Notes: a model not told the origin generated them from the letters alone. DNA of 36,574 bases from Candidatus Brennerbacteria bacterium (GCA_016183535.1 JACPEK010000006.1:1-36574); one strand, 5' to 3'. Positions 7,696 through 18,067 are shown, numbered from the stretch's first letter. Made by a program: numbers and translations.

Positions 7696-8405
7696 TATGA
7701 AAAATGCGCCAGTGCGCGCTCGGCCGCCGCTGTCTCCGCTTCTTGTTTCGAGGGTCCCTTCCCTTCCGCTAACTTCTCATCTCCCGCGAACACTCCGACT
7801 TCGAATTCTTTCGCGTGGTCGGGACCGGACTCCGAAAGAACGCGATAGGTCGGCGTAATCTTTCGCCGTTCCTGGAGCGTTTCTTGGAGCGCGCTCTTTG
7901 GATCTTTGTAGAGCTTGTTCACCATCACCTCTTCAAGGCGAGACGCCACGAGCGCATTCACCGTCTTTCGGGCCGTTTCATATCCCCGATCAAGATACAC
8001 CGCGCCGATGAGCGCCTCGAAAGCGTTCGCAAGGATCACCTCGCGCGCGCGACCCGCGGCGCCGGATTGAGGCCCGAGCGACGCAAGCGCTTCGCCCTTC
8101 GAGAGGTGCAGAAAATCTCCGAGGCGGATGTCTTCCGCCACCGCCGCGAGCATCTGGTAGTTCACCAGAGCCGCGCGGATGCCGGTGAGACGCCCCTCGT
8201 CGTCGTGCGGAAATTTCTCAAAAAGAAATTCCGTGATCGCGAGTTCGAGCACCGCATCACCGAGAAACTCGAGACGTTCATTATGCGAACGCTTCCAGGA
8301 GGGATGCTCGTTCAGATAAGAACGGTGAGTAAGCGCTTCTTCGAGAAACGCAACGTTCTTGAATAACACGCCGATCGCTTCTTCCAAATGTTCCCGCTTG
8401 GTCAT
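7695..8405 (-). CDS. rnc: Ribonuclease III
   Basis: NERLEFLGDAVLELAITEFLF...ANAFEALIGAVYLDRG... plus C-terminal dsRBD. Confidence 0.96.
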   Translation of the reverse strand: MTKREHLEEAIGVLFKNVAFLEEALTHRSYLNEHPSWKRSHNERLEFLGDAVLELAITEFLFEKFPHDDEGRLTGIRAALVNYQMLAAVAEDIRLGDFLHLSKGEALASLGPQSGAAGRAREVILANAFEALIGAVYLDRGYETARKTVNALVASRLEEVMVNKLYKDPKSALQETLQERRKITPTYRVLSESGPDHAKEFEVGVFAGDEKLAEGKGPSKQEAETAAAERALAHFS

Positions 8406-8410
8406 ACCGA

Positions 8411-8878
8411 TTATGCGAGGGTTTTCGAGTCGGCCGACGAAGAAAACCCTTCCCTCCCCGCCTCCGCTTGCTCGCGAAACACGGTTCCGAGCACGCCGTT
8501 TACAAACCGCGGTGAGCTTGCGCCGCCATAACTCTTCGCAAGCTCGATTGCCTCATTGATAGCGACTTTCGGAGGCACTTCTTTGTGGTCGGCATAGAGG
8601 AGTTCAAAAAGGCCGATGCGAAGCACGTTCCGGTCGATGACGGCGATTTGGTCCACTGGCCATTCGGGCGCGGTGCGCGCGATCGTTCCATCTATTTCTT
8701 TGAGATGCTCGATGATGCCCTTCACGATCCGCCACGCGAAATCAGGCTCGTCGATGCCTGGCCCGAACTCCACAAGGTTTCGCTCTATGATGCCGACCAA
8801 ATCCGTCTCGCGCTTGTAAAAATCCCATTCATAGAGGGATTGAAGCACGATGGTGCGGATGAGGTGACGAGTAGCCAC
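8411..8878 (-). CDS. nusB: Transcription antitermination factor NusB
   Basis: [14 protein letters not shown]...[27 protein letters not shown]. Confidence 0.92.
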   Translation of the reverse strand: MATRHLIRTIVLQSLYEWDFYKRETDLVGIIERNLVEFGPGIDEPDFAWRIVKGIIEHLKEIDGTIARTAPEWPVDQIAVIDRNVLRIGLFELLYADHKEVPPKVAINEAIELAKSYGGASSPRFVNGVLGTVFREQAEAGREGFSSSADSKTLA

Positions 8879-8964
8879 AGAGTGTAAAAATCCTAAATGC
8901 TAAACTCCCAATGCGAAACGAATTCTTAATGTCAAAATTCCAATTGCCCGAAACGTCTTAAATT

Positions 8965-9147
8965 TTAAAATTTCGAGTTTCGAGTCTCTGATTTGCGTCG
9001 CACATATGCTCCGCACTGCGGACAAGCGCGATGACCAAAAGTAGGCCCTTTACACGAGGGACATACCAGGATCGCGCGCTTCTTCATCGCGAGTTGCGAG
9101 CGTCGCCGCCCGACTTTCGATTTTGAATGATGGCTTAGTCGCGTCAT
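8965..9147 (-). CDS. rpmF: 50S ribosomal protein L32
   Basis: HHSKSKVGRRRSQLAMKK...CPSCKGPTFGHRACPQCGAYV. Confidence 0.88.
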   Translation of the reverse strand: MTRLSHHSKSKVGRRRSQLAMKKRAILVCPSCKGPTFGHRACPQCGAYVRRKSETRNSKF

Positions 9148-9785
9148 ATGGTTCTTACTTTAAGAAAATTTTTGAGAAAGGTCAAACGGTGTACGGCGGA
9201 CGGGCCATGCCGCGCGAGCGCACGGCGATGAAGGTCGGTGCCATAACCTTTATGCGCCGCGAAGCCGTAGGCGGGGTAGCGCGCATGGAGCCGCGCCATC
9301 GCGCGATCACGCGTTACCTTTGCCACGATGGACGCGAGTTGTATCTCGGAAACTTTCTCGTCCCCCCGCACTATCGTAAGAGTCACACGCGGCGTCAATC
9401 CGTCATGCGGACTAATAAAAAGCCCCCCGTCCAGAAGAACGGCGAGCGACGAAGGCGTGAGTTCGGCGGTCGCGACCAAACGTTCATAGGCGCGCGTGGC
9501 GGCAAGGTTCGCCGCGTTCGTGATGTTCACGCGATCCACGGTGCGTGGCAAGACCCGCGCGGTCGCGAATACCACATTTCCCGCACGCGCATGTTCCCGT
9601 ACCGTTTCGAACCAACATTCCCGCGCGCGAAGCGTAAGGCGCTTGGAATCACGGAGGGGGGCACGCGGCGCTTCTTTGAAAAACCGCTTCCGATCCAAAA
9701 AAGCGAACGCCGCCACCGTCACCGAACCGCACAAGGCCCCGCGCCCCACTTCATCCACGCCGATCACCAAGTGTTTTTTCTCCAT
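9144..9785 (-). CDS. rnhB: Ribonuclease HII
   Basis: VIGVDEVGRGALCGSVTVAA...LRDSKRLTLRAR...VSEIQLASIVAKVTRDRAMARLHARYPAYGFAAHKGYGT; start trimmed to Met at 9785. Confidence 0.93.
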   Translation of the reverse strand: MEKKHLVIGVDEVGRGALCGSVTVAAFAFLDRKRFFKEAPRAPLRDSKRLTLRARECWFETVREHARAGNVVFATARVLPRTVDRVNITNAANLAATRAYERLVATAELTPSSLAVLLDGGLFISPHDGLTPRVTLTIVRGDEKVSEIQLASIVAKVTRDRAMARLHARYPAYGFAAHKGYGTDLHRRALARHGPSAVHRLTFLKNFLKVRTI

Positions 9786-9945
9786 CGCTTTACATTCTAC
9801 CGCAGACGGTTTGATTTCGTGAGTTGTCCACCTTGCCGCGTGGCGTGGCAACTTTTTAAAATGTCCTTGCTTTATGAAATTCGTCCACCCCACACCCCCT
9901 CTCGCTCCGCTCGAATAATACGCGGACAAGTCCTCATATTTAACT

Positions 9946-12900
9946 ATGTCAAAATTCACTCACCTTCACGTACACAGCCACTATTCGTTGCTCGACGGAC
10001 TCACAAAAATTGACGACCTCGTCGCGCGCGCCAAAGAGCTCGGCATGCACGCGATCGCCCTGACCGACCACGGTAATCTCTACGGCGCCGTGGAATTTTT
10101 CAAAGCGGCGCGCGCGGCGGGGGTGAAGCCCATCCTCGGCGTTGAAGTATATGTTGCGCCCCACGGTCGGCTCTCCAAACGCCCGAGGATGGACGAAACG
10201 CGTTATCACCTTACACTCCTCGCAAAAAACGAAACGGGCTGGAAAAATTTGATCGCGCTCGTCACGCAGTCATACCTCGAGGGGTTCTACTACAAACCGC
10301 GCGTGGACCGCGAACTCCTCGCCGCGCGCGCGGCGGGACTCGTATGTCTCTCGGGGTGCGTATCAAGCGAACTCGCGCGGCATCTTTCCGCAAAACGATT
10401 CGTCGACGCGGAGGAAACCGCCGCGTGGCATAAAAAAGTTTTCGGCGACGATTACTATCTTGAAATACAGCCGCACGATCCGTCGCTTTGGGAATCCACC
10501 GCCGCGCTTGGAAAAAAACTTGTGATTCCGCTCGTCGCCACTGCGGACGCCCACTACCTCACAAAAGACGACAAAACGGCGCACGAAATTCTCCTCGCGG
10601 TACAAACCAACGCAAAACTCGACGACGAGGATCGGTTGTCTTTGAAGGACTACGACGTTTCACTTACGAGTCCGGAAAAAATGGCGGAGATATTCCGCGA
10701 CTATCCCGCAGCGGTGACAAACACGCTCCGAATCGCCGACGCCTGCACGGTCGAACTCGAGTTAGGCAAGACAAAGCTTCCCAAGTTTCCGTTCCCGCCA
10801 GAATTTACTTCGTCGTTCGATTACCTCAAAGCGTTGGTCGAGGAGCGGCTCTCCCGCCGTTATGCCGAAATCGGTCCCGAGATCCGCGATCGCATTGAAA
10901 TGGAGCTCGCAGTCATTGAAAAGACGGGTTTTGCGGATTACTTTCTGATTGTCGCAGATTTTGTGAACTGGGCGAAAACCCATGGCATTGTGGTGGGTCC
11001 TGGCCGAGGCTCGGCCGCCGGAAGCATCATTTCCTACATAGTGGGAATCACGAACGTCGAGCCCTTGCGATACCGTCTCCTCTTCGAGCGGTTTCTGAAC
11101 CCAGACCGCATCCAGGTACCCGACATTGATATTGACTTCACCGACACCCGCCGCGACGAGGTGGTGGCATACGTGCGCGAAAAGTATGGAGCCGACAAGG
11201 TGGCGCAGATCATCACATTCGGAACTATGATGGCCCGGGCGGCGATCCGCGACACGGCCCGGGCGATGGGTCTCCCCTACGGCACGGGCGACCGGCTCGC
11301 AAAACTCATTCCGTTCAACGCCACGATCGGGGAAGCGCTTGAGATCGTCCCCGAACTCAAGACCGCATATGCCGAAGAAACCGAGACGAAGCGGCTCCTT
11401 GACGCCGCGGTGAAGCTTGAGGGCGTCGCGCGGCATGCCTCGGTGCATGCCTGCGGGGTCGTGATTTCGTCCGAAGCGCTCACAAACTTTGTACCCCTCC
11501 AAAGGGCGCCGCAGGGAGAGAATACCGTCATCACGCAGTTCGAGATGCATTCGATTGAAGACTTGGGACTCCTGAAGATGGATTTTTTGGGGCTTAAAAA
11601 CCTTACTATCATCGAGCGTACGCTCCGCCTGGTAAAAGAACTCCACGGCGAGGAGGTGAACCTCGACATGATTCCCCTGGATGACACACGAACATTCGAA
11701 GTATTGCGCAGGGGTGAGACTACCGGCATCTTCCAGCTTGAGGGCTCCGGCATGACACGGTACTTGAAAGACCTCAAACCCACCGAGCTTGAAGACGTGA
11801 TCGCGATGATCGCACTCTACCGTCCTGGACCGATGGAACTTATCCCGCACTTCATCCATCGCAAACACGGCAGGGAACAAATCACCTATCTCCATCCGCG
11901 CCTCGAACCGATTTTGAAAAATACCTACGGCGTCGGAGTTTACCAGGAGCAAATGATGCAGATCGCGCGCGACCTCGCGGGTTTCACGCTCGCGGAGGCC
12001 GATACGCTTCGCAAGGCGATCGGAAAAAAAATCAAGTCACTCCTCGACGAACAGAAGGAAAAACTCGTGAATGGAATGATCGCAAACGGCATTGACCCGA
12101 AAACCGCTCACGCGATCTGGGAGCTCTTCCCGCCTTTCGCGCGCTACGGCTTTAACCGCAGTCACGCCGCGTGTTATGCCGTGGTCAGCTATCAAACCGC
12201 TTACCTTAAAGCTCACTATCCCGTGGAGTTCATGGTCGCGCTCCTCGACACCTCTTCCGGCGACCTCGATCGCATCACCTTCCTCGTCGGCGAGGCAAAA
12301 CGGCTTCAGATCCCCGTGCTTCCCCCGGATGTAAACATGAGCGCGCAGAATTTTACCGTTGACGAAGAAGCGAGAGGAATCCGTTTCGGTCTCCTCGCAA
12401 TCAAAAATCTCGGAGCCAACATCGTAGCGGCCGTAATTGACGAGCGCACGCGCGGCGGCCCGTACGAATCGCTCTCGCAGTTCCTCACGCGCGTCCAACA
12501 CCGCGACATGAATAAAAAGTCGCTTGAGTCGCTTATCAAGTCCGGCGCGTTTGATTCTTTAGGTATGGAACGCGGACAGGCTCTTGATAACATCGAGGAT
12601 TTGGTGCGCTTCAACCAAACCGCAAAGCGGCTTGCGTCGTCGAACCAATCGTCGCTCTTCGGTTCCACCGCAAGTTTCGCCTCGTTCCGCATGAGACCAG
12701 GAAAGTCGGCCGACAAGGGGCTTATGCTCACGTGGGAAAAAGAGCTCCTCGGTCTCTATCTCACCGACCATCCATGGAACGCCTACCTCGCGAAGCTCGG
12801 GAGCGCGGTGAAGCCTATCAAGGAGACGGTGCAGGCTCATCCGGAAGATCGGAGTAGAAACCGCGAGAGGAACGGAAACGGCGCGCGTTTGCGCCTCGCT

Positions 12901-13131
12901 GGCATCATTGCGGGCGTACAGAGGATCACCACGAAGAAAGGTCAGCCGATGCTTTTCGTAACACTCGAGGATTTGTCGGACAATCTCGAGGTCATGGTCT
13001 TCGCGGACACCTTGGCGAAACATCCCCTTATATGGCAGGAGAATCGGGCCGTGCTATTGACCGGCCGCCTTTCGTGGCGCGACGGCGAACCGAAGCTTAT
13101 CTGCGACGAGGTAAAGGAGTTGCAGGCATAA
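9946..13131 (+). CDS. dnaE: DNA polymerase III subunit alpha
   Basis: PHP domain FTHLHVHSHYSLLDGLTKIDDL; GPGRGSAAGSIISYIVGITNVEPL; PDIDIDFTDTRRDEVV; OB-fold near the C-terminus. Confidence 0.97.
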   Translation: MSKFTHLHVHSHYSLLDGLTKIDDLVARAKELGMHAIALTDHGNLYGAVEFFKAARAAGVKPILGVEVYVAPHGRLSKRPRMDETRYHLTLLAKNETGWKNLIALVTQSYLEGFYYKPRVDRELLAARAAGLVCLSGCVSSELARHLSAKRFVDAEETAAWHKKVFGDDYYLEIQPHDPSLWESTAALGKKLVIPLVATADAHYLTKDDKTAHEILLAVQTNAKLDDEDRLSLKDYDVSLTSPEKMAEIFRDYPAAVTNTLRIADACTVELELGKTKLPKFPFPPEFTSSFDYLKALVEERLSRRYAEIGPEIRDRIEMELAVIEKTGFADYFLIVADFVNWAKTHGIVVGPGRGSAAGSIISYIVGITNVEPLRYRLLFERFLNPDRIQVPDIDIDFTDTRRDEVVAYVREKYGADKVAQIITFGTMMARAAIRDTARAMGLPYGTGDRLAKLIPFNATIGEALEIVPELKTAYAEETETKRLLDAAVKLEGVARHASVHACGVVISSEALTNFVPLQRAPQGENTVITQFEMHSIEDLGLLKMDFLGLKNLTIIERTLRLVKELHGEEVNLDMIPLDDTRTFEVLRRGETTGIFQLEGSGMTRYLKDLKPTELEDVIAMIALYRPGPMELIPHFIHRKHGREQITYLHPRLEPILKNTYGVGVYQEQMMQIARDLAGFTLAEADTLRKAIGKKIKSLLDEQKEKLVNGMIANGIDPKTAHAIWELFPPFARYGFNRSHAACYAVVSYQTAYLKAHYPVEFMVALLDTSSGDLDRITFLVGEAKRLQIPVLPPDVNMSAQNFTVDEEARGIRFGLLAIKNLGANIVAAVIDERTRGGPYESLSQFLTRVQHRDMNKKSLESLIKSGAFDSLGMERGQALDNIEDLVRFNQTAKRLASSNQSSLFGSTASFASFRMRPGKSADKGLMLTWEKELLGLYLTDHPWNAYLAKLGSAVKPIKETVQAHPEDRSRNRERNGNGARLRLAGIIAGVQRITTKKGQPMLFVTLEDLSDNLEVMVFADTLAKHPLIWQENRAVLLTGRLSWRDGEPKLICDEVKELQA

Positions 13132-13174
13132 AAAGCCTTAAAAAATTTAACGAGGGCGCCTTTCAATAAAGCAG

Positions 13175-13201
13175 AAAGCGCTCATCATTTATGAGCGCTT
13201 T
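13175..13201. terminator. Hairpin between convergent dnaE and the 13185-13544 gene
   Basis: AAAGCGCTCAT-catt(t)-ATGAGCGCTTT. Confidence 0.7.
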
Positions 13202-13544
13202 GGTTTTGCCGGCGACGCACCAGCGTGGTAAGAAATTTTTTCGCGGCGGGTATGTTCCCGCTCGAGAGGAGCCGTCCAAGTGTCCGCTCTTTCGTCCCGC
13301 GCCCGTTCGCTTCCATGAAGGGGGCAAGCGCCTCAAGAATGAGCGACGTGGCAATCTTCGGATTTTTCGCCAGCTTCGGAAAGTGTTCAACCGAAACGGC
13401 CCGATAAATTCCATTCAACACTCCCTCTATTTTTTCGCATTTCCGGCGGAACTCCCTCCTGAAACGCAAAACGCTTACGATGTTCCACGCCATAACGACC
13501 AGAAGAAAGACCGTTAAGACAAAGACCGCAATGCGCATTTCCAT
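13185..13544 (-). CDS. Hypothetical membrane-anchored protein
   Basis: MEMRIAVFVLTVFLLVVMAWNIVSVLRFRREFRRK... one N-terminal TM helix. Confidence 0.6.
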   Translation of the reverse strand: MEMRIAVFVLTVFLLVVMAWNIVSVLRFRREFRRKCEKIEGVLNGIYRAVSVEHFPKLAKNPKIATSLILEALAPFMEANGRGTKERTLGRLLSSGNIPAAKKFLTTLVRRRQNQSAHK

Positions 13545-13661
13545 TACCAGCCTCCATTGTTTATGTGTTATGAAAGTACCTTTTCTATTGAATAACACAA
13601 ATTCCGGCGGCGCGTCAATCTAAATGTGCGTTTGCCCGCACGATCGGATATAATGAAACCA

Positions 13662-15461
13662 ATGCGCAACGAAAAAAATAAAATCGACAACGTCCGGCAT
13701 TCCCTCGCGCACCTCTTGGCGTGCGCCGTTCTCCAAAAATATCCAAAAGCGAAGCTCGGAATAGGACCAACGATTGAGCATGGTTTTTACTACGACATCT
13801 TGTTCACAAATACGCACGAATCGGGCCACAAATTGGCACGAATCACTGATGCTGATTTCCCGGAGCTTGAAAAAACGATGCGGAAGCTTATTGCGCAGAA
13901 ACTCCCTTTTTCCGGCAGGAAAGTGACGCTCGCGGAAGCGAAAAAAATATTTAAGGACCAGCCGTTCAAACTCGATCTCATCAAAGCATTTACGAGTCCG
14001 CCAGCTGGCGGAAAGAAACAACCATTGACGGTCTACAAAACCGGAGAAGTATTTCTCGATTTATGCAGAGGAGGACATGTAAAAAATACTTCCGAGATTG
14101 ACCCCGACGCTTTCACACTTACCCATCTCGCGGGCGCGTACTGGCGCGGGAGCGAGAAGAATCCCCAACTTACCCGCATTTACGGCCTCGCGTTCAACAC
14201 GAAGAAAGAGCTTGATACGCATCTCGCGATGCTCGACGAGGCGAAAAAGCGCGACCACCGAAAGCTTGGTGTGGAGCTTGAACTCTTCACTTTCGACGAG
14301 CGTGTGGGGAAGGGACTCCCGCTTTGGCTCCCGAAAGGAACCGCGGTAAAAAACGAGATTGAACGTCTCGCAATGGAGAAAGAGGAGCAATACGGTTATG
14401 TTCGCGTCTCAACGCCGCACCTCGCGAAGCAATCCCTCTACGAAACCTCGGGCCACCTTCCTTACTACGCGGACGGCATGTACCCACCTATGAAAATGGA
14501 CGATGGCGCATACTACCTGAAGGCAATGAACTGTCCCCACCATCACGTGATCTACGCAAGCCGCTCTCGGAGCTACCGTGACCTTCCGCTCCGCCTCGCG
14601 GAATACGGCACCGTGTACCGGAATGAGCTTTCGGGTACCTTGGCGGGGCTTCTGCGGGTTCGGATGCTCTCGATGAACGACGCGCATATTTATTGCCGCA
14701 AAGACCAGATCGAGGAAGAATTCAAGCGCGTACTCGCGCTCAACCTCGAGTATTTTAAACTCTTCGGCCTCAAAAACTATTCGTTCCGCCTTTCCCTCGG
14801 CGATCCGAAAAACAAAGAAAAATTTGTGAACGAGCCGGCGAACTGGAAATATGCCGAAGGCGTGCTCCGCAAGATTCTCAAAGCGTCCGGCGTGAAGTTC
14901 GCGGAAACAAGGGGTGAGGCCGCGTTCTACGGGCCTAAAGTGGATGTGCAATTCACTTCGGTGATCGGCCGCGAGGAAACGATGTCCACTATCCAGCTCG
15001 ACTTCGCGGCGAAGAAACGCTTCAACCTCGCGTATCAAGACAAGGGCGGCAAAGAAAATCACGAGGTTTTTGTGATCCATCGCGCACCACTCTCGACTCA
15101 CGAACGCTTCATGGCGTTCCTCTTGGAGCACTATGCGGGTGATTTTCCCGTATGGCTCGCACCTGTGCAAGTAAAAGTGCTCCCCGTCGCCAACGCGCAC
15201 ACGGCGTATGCGGAAAAAGTGTTCGCGGCGCTCATAGAACGGCGCATCCGCGCGGAACTGTCCCCTGCCAATGAAACGCTCGGTAGGCGCATCCGCGCCG
15301 CGGAGCTCCAGAAAATTCCCTATCTTCTCGTCGTGGGAGAAAAAGAGCAGTCCGCACAATCAGTGAACGTGAGAAAACGACACGAGAAAGAAACAAAAAA
15401 CGTATCGCTGGAGCGGTTTACTAAAACGCTCGCCGAAACAATAGCGGCGAGGAAAGAGTAG
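13662..15461 (+). CDS. thrS: Threonyl-tRNA synthetase without TGS domain
   Basis: VRHSLAHLLACAVLQKYP...FLDLCRGGHV...MNCPHHHVIYASRSRSYRDLPLRLAEYGTVYRNE...; starts at the HxxxH editing domain. Start 13662 preferred because 13653 overlaps a TATAAT box. Confidence 0.94.
   Translation: MRNEKNKIDNVRHSLAHLLACAVLQKYPKAKLGIGPTIEHGFYYDILFTNTHESGHKLARITDADFPELEKTMRKLIAQKLPFSGRKVTLAEAKKIFKDQPFKLDLIKAFTSPPAGGKKQPLTVYKTGEVFLDLCRGGHVKNTSEIDPDAFTLTHLAGAYWRGSEKNPQLTRIYGLAFNTKKELDTHLAMLDEAKKRDHRKLGVELELFTFDERVGKGLPLWLPKGTAVKNEIERLAMEKEEQYGYVRVSTPHLAKQSLYETSGHLPYYADGMYPPMKMDDGAYYLKAMNCPHHHVIYASRSRSYRDLPLRLAEYGTVYRNELSGTLAGLLRVRMLSMNDAHIYCRKDQIEEEFKRVLALNLEYFKLFGLKNYSFRLSLGDPKNKEKFVNEPANWKYAEGVLRKILKASGVKFAETRGEAAFYGPKVDVQFTSVIGREETMSTIQLDFAAKKRFNLAYQDKGGKENHEVFVIHRAPLSTHERFMAFLLEHYAGDFPVWLAPVQVKVLPVANAHTAYAEKVFAALIERRIRAELSPANETLGRRIRAAELQKIPYLLVVGEKEQSAQSVNVRKRHEKETKNVSLERFTKTLAETIAARKE
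13997..14012. repeat. 16-bp palindrome TCCGCCAGCTGGCGGA inside thrS
   Basis: Identical copies at 27791-27806 and 30253-30268. Confidence 0.9.
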
Positions 15462-15536
15462 CCCGCAGAAGACCGAAAAGAAGATAACAAAAACTCCGGC
15501 GACGTAACGCCTCCGGAGCGCGAATGGATCCGCGAG

Positions 15537-15677
15537 TCAAACTTCTTGAAGATCGGTTCCGCCGTTTCCTGCGGCGACAAATATCCGTTCCCTCCGTTTC
15601 GCGGTGCGGAAGGAGAGGCCCACAACGACGATAGCGACCGCCGCGGCGGCAATCGTAAGTGCAATCCACGTTTTCAT
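15537..15677 (-). CDS. Small single-TM protein (46 aa), below the ORF-track size cutoff
   Basis: MKTWIALTIAAAAVAIVVVGLSFRTAKRRERIFVAAGNGGTDLQEV*; GGAGGG RBS about 5 nt upstream; TGA at 15537-15539. Confidence 0.55.
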   Translation of the reverse strand: MKTWIALTIAAAAVAIVVVGLSFRTAKRRERIFVAAGNGGTDLQEV

Positions 15678-15715
15678 TTTTCCCTCCACGAAAACTGATG
15701 CTAGTATCAAAGAAA

Positions 15716-16606
15716 ATGGTTATCGAGTCAAATCGCCGTCTGCCCGCCCTCATTGCCATCGTGGGCGCAACGGGAACCGGGAAAAGTGCGCTCGCTGTCG
15801 CGCTCGCAAAACAATTCGGCGGCGAGATAATATCGGCCGATTCACGCCAAGTCTACCGCGATCTCAACATAGGCACGGGAAAGCTCACTAAGCACGAGAT
15901 GCGCGGCCTTCCCCATCATCTTCTCGATGTGACGTCGCTCCGCCGCACCTATACGGCACAGCAATACCAGCGCACCGCGCAACGAGTGATCAAAAAGGTT
16001 TGGCGACGGGGCAAACTTCCCATTCTCTGCGGCGGCACGGGACTTTACGTGAACGCCGTTCTGAACGGTACGGTGTTCCCCGAAGTACCGCCAAACCGCA
16101 CCCTACGGAGCGAACTTAAAAAAAAGAAAATCGAGGAGCTTTTTACACTTCTCAAAAAAAAGGACCCGCGGCGCGCAAGAGAGATTGATCGTCATAATCC
16201 GCGCCGACTTATTCGGGCGCTTGAAATCGTCGAAGCGCAGGGAAAGGTGCCGGCGGCGCGCGCAAAACCCATCGAAGCCCGCACGCTCATCATCGGTCTC
16301 GCACTTCCCACTGAAACGCTCGAGCGGCGCACCCGCGCGCGCATTCAGTCATGGCTCCGTCGCGGATTACTCCGAGAAACCGTGGACGTGCCACAACGAC
16401 ACATCTCCGAACTCGGCCTCGTCTATCGATGGGCTCTGCGTTTCGCCCGGAATGAGATTCCACGGGCGGCGTTCATTGAGGGTCTCACTCATAATCTGCT
16501 GGCATACGCAAAACGTCAGCAACGCTGGTTCGAGCGCGATCCCCGCGTCATATGGGTCGCACACAAAAGAGAAGCGTTACTGCTCGCCAAGCGCTTCCTC
16601 AAGTAG
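15716..16606 (+). CDS. miaA: tRNA dimethylallyltransferase MiaA
   Basis: AIVGATGTGKSALAVALAKQFGGEIISADSRQVYRDLNIGTGKLT...HHLLDV...GGTGLYVNAVL; start could also be 15698. Confidence 0.93.
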   Translation: MVIESNRRLPALIAIVGATGTGKSALAVALAKQFGGEIISADSRQVYRDLNIGTGKLTKHEMRGLPHHLLDVTSLRRTYTAQQYQRTAQRVIKKVWRRGKLPILCGGTGLYVNAVLNGTVFPEVPPNRTLRSELKKKKIEELFTLLKKKDPRRAREIDRHNPRRLIRALEIVEAQGKVPAARAKPIEARTLIIGLALPTETLERRTRARIQSWLRRGLLRETVDVPQRHISELGLVYRWALRFARNEIPRAAFIEGLTHNLLAYAKRQQRWFERDPRVIWVAHKREALLLAKRFLK

Positions 16607-18031
16607 CGAGCGGAGCGCGTCGGGACTCGCCTGCCCGCCGGTCTTCGCCATACCACACCCCACGAGAAACTGGAGGGCGTTTTCTTTTCCTTTCCGATAA
16701 TCTTCCGTCGCCTTTGGATTCGCGGCCACCACTTCTTCCACCACGCCTTTGAGCTCGGCCGCGTCAGCAATAAGCCGCTTGCCGCTCTTCACTATAAGTG
16801 TCTCCGGATCCTCGCCCGTTTCAAGCATCTCGGCGAGAAAATTTTTTGCGAGGCGGCTTGAGAGTTTTTTCTCGTCCGCAAACGCCACGAGATGCGCAAA
16901 ATGCTCGGGCGTCATTTTCAAATCGGCAAATTCCAGTTTTTTTTCTCTCAAAAGCCCCTGGAGGTCGCTCGTGAAATAATTGGTGAGTCGTTGATAGTTG
17001 GTAGCGGGTAGTTTTTCTTTCAACTCGCTTGCGGCCGCTTCGAAAAAATCGGCGTAGGGCGGCTCGTCGGCAAAAAACTCCGCCGTTTCGGGAAGGAGCC
17101 CAAATTCGATCTCGAATCGGCGCCGTTTTGCTTCGGGAAGTTCCGGAAGCTCTCGCTGGAGAGTTTCAAGATCCCACTTCGTAAGGTCCAAGGGCGGAAT
17201 GTCCGGCTCCGGAAAATATCGGTAATCATGCGCGGATTCCTTCGAGCGCTGGCTCTCGGTCTCGCCCGTCTTATCGTTCCATCCGCGCGTCTCTTGCGTC
17301 ACGCTCTTTCCCGCTTCGAGTAGTTTTTCCTGCCGCGCGAGTTCGTAGGCAATCGCGCCCGCGACGGCGCGGAATGAGTTCAGATTTTTCACCTCCACCT
17401 TTGTACCAAATCCTTCTCCCTCTTTCGCAATGGAAATGTTCACCTCGACCCGCATCTGGCCTTTCTCCATGTCCGCGTCCGAAGCGCCGAGGTAACGAAG
17501 GATGCGCTGAAGTTCCCGCGCAAACGCAACCGCTTCGTCGCCATTCTTCACGTCCGGTTCCGTGACAAGCTCCATAAGCGGCGCACCCGCCCGATTAAAA
17601 TCAACCCACGTGCTCGTTGGCCGTCCTGAATTTATCGAAAAACCATCATCGTGCAAGAGCCGCGCGGTATCTTCTTCAAGATGGATGCGGGTAATCCGGA
17701 TACCGTTCAATGCCCCTCCCGTAACAAGCGGCGCTTCGTATTGAGAGATTTGGTACCCCTTCGGAAGATCGGGATAGAAATAGCTCTTACGGTCGAAATG
17801 CGAGGTTTTCGAGAGTGTCCCGCCGAGCGCGAGCCCCACTTTGAGCACCTTCTTGACCGCCTCTTCATTCGGAACTGAAAGTGTGCCGGGATGGCCGAGA
17901 CAGATGGGACAGGTGCTCCTGTTTGGTTCCTTCTTGTCCGGATCGTTCGGACACGCGCAGAACATTTTCGTTCGGGTTTTTAACTCGGCATGAATTTCCA
18001 AACCGATAGTGGGGAGGTACATTGTTCTCAT
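16577..18031 (-). CDS. gatB: Asp/Glu-tRNA(Asn/Gln) amidotransferase subunit B
   Basis: MYLPTIGLEIHAELKTRTKMFCACPND...CPICLGHPGTLSVPNEEAVKKVLKVGLAL...YFYPDLPKGYQISQYEAPL; start trimmed. Confidence 0.95.
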   Translation of the reverse strand: MRTMYLPTIGLEIHAELKTRTKMFCACPNDPDKKEPNRSTCPICLGHPGTLSVPNEEAVKKVLKVGLALGGTLSKTSHFDRKSYFYPDLPKGYQISQYEAPLVTGGALNGIRITRIHLEEDTARLLHDDGFSINSGRPTSTWVDFNRAGAPLMELVTEPDVKNGDEAVAFARELQRILRYLGASDADMEKGQMRVEVNISIAKEGEGFGTKVEVKNLNSFRAVAGAIAYELARQEKLLEAGKSVTQETRGWNDKTGETESQRSKESAHDYRYFPEPDIPPLDLTKWDLETLQRELPELPEAKRRRFEIEFGLLPETAEFFADEPPYADFFEAAASELKEKLPATNYQRLTNYFTSDLQGLLREKKLEFADLKMTPEHFAHLVAFADEKKLSSRLAKNFLAEMLETGEDPETLIVKSGKRLIADAAELKGVVEEVVAANPKATEDYRKGKENALQFLVGCGMAKTGGQASPDALRSLLEEALGEQ

Positions 18032-18041
18032 GATACCAACT

Positions 18042-18067
18042 AAAAAGCTCCTCGACGAGGAGCTTTG
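18042..18067 (-). terminator. Intrinsic terminator between rplK and gatB
   Basis: AAAGCTCCTC/GAGGAGCTTT stem followed on the minus strand by a T-run. Confidence 0.75.

Noticed and set aside
5890-7848. Long antisense ORFs opposite smc and rnc (for example 6946..7848 +)
   Set aside because: GC-rich antisense frames of clearly coding genes; low-complexity Arg/Ser-rich translations.
10762-11952. 396-aa antisense ORF inside dnaE
   Set aside because: Mirror frame of a strongly conserved polymerase region; no recognisable domain.
15421-15759. ORF 15421..15759(-), 112 aa
   Set aside because: Wrong frame relative to the RBS-supported 46-aa ORF and overlaps the miaA start; Arg-rich spurious translation.
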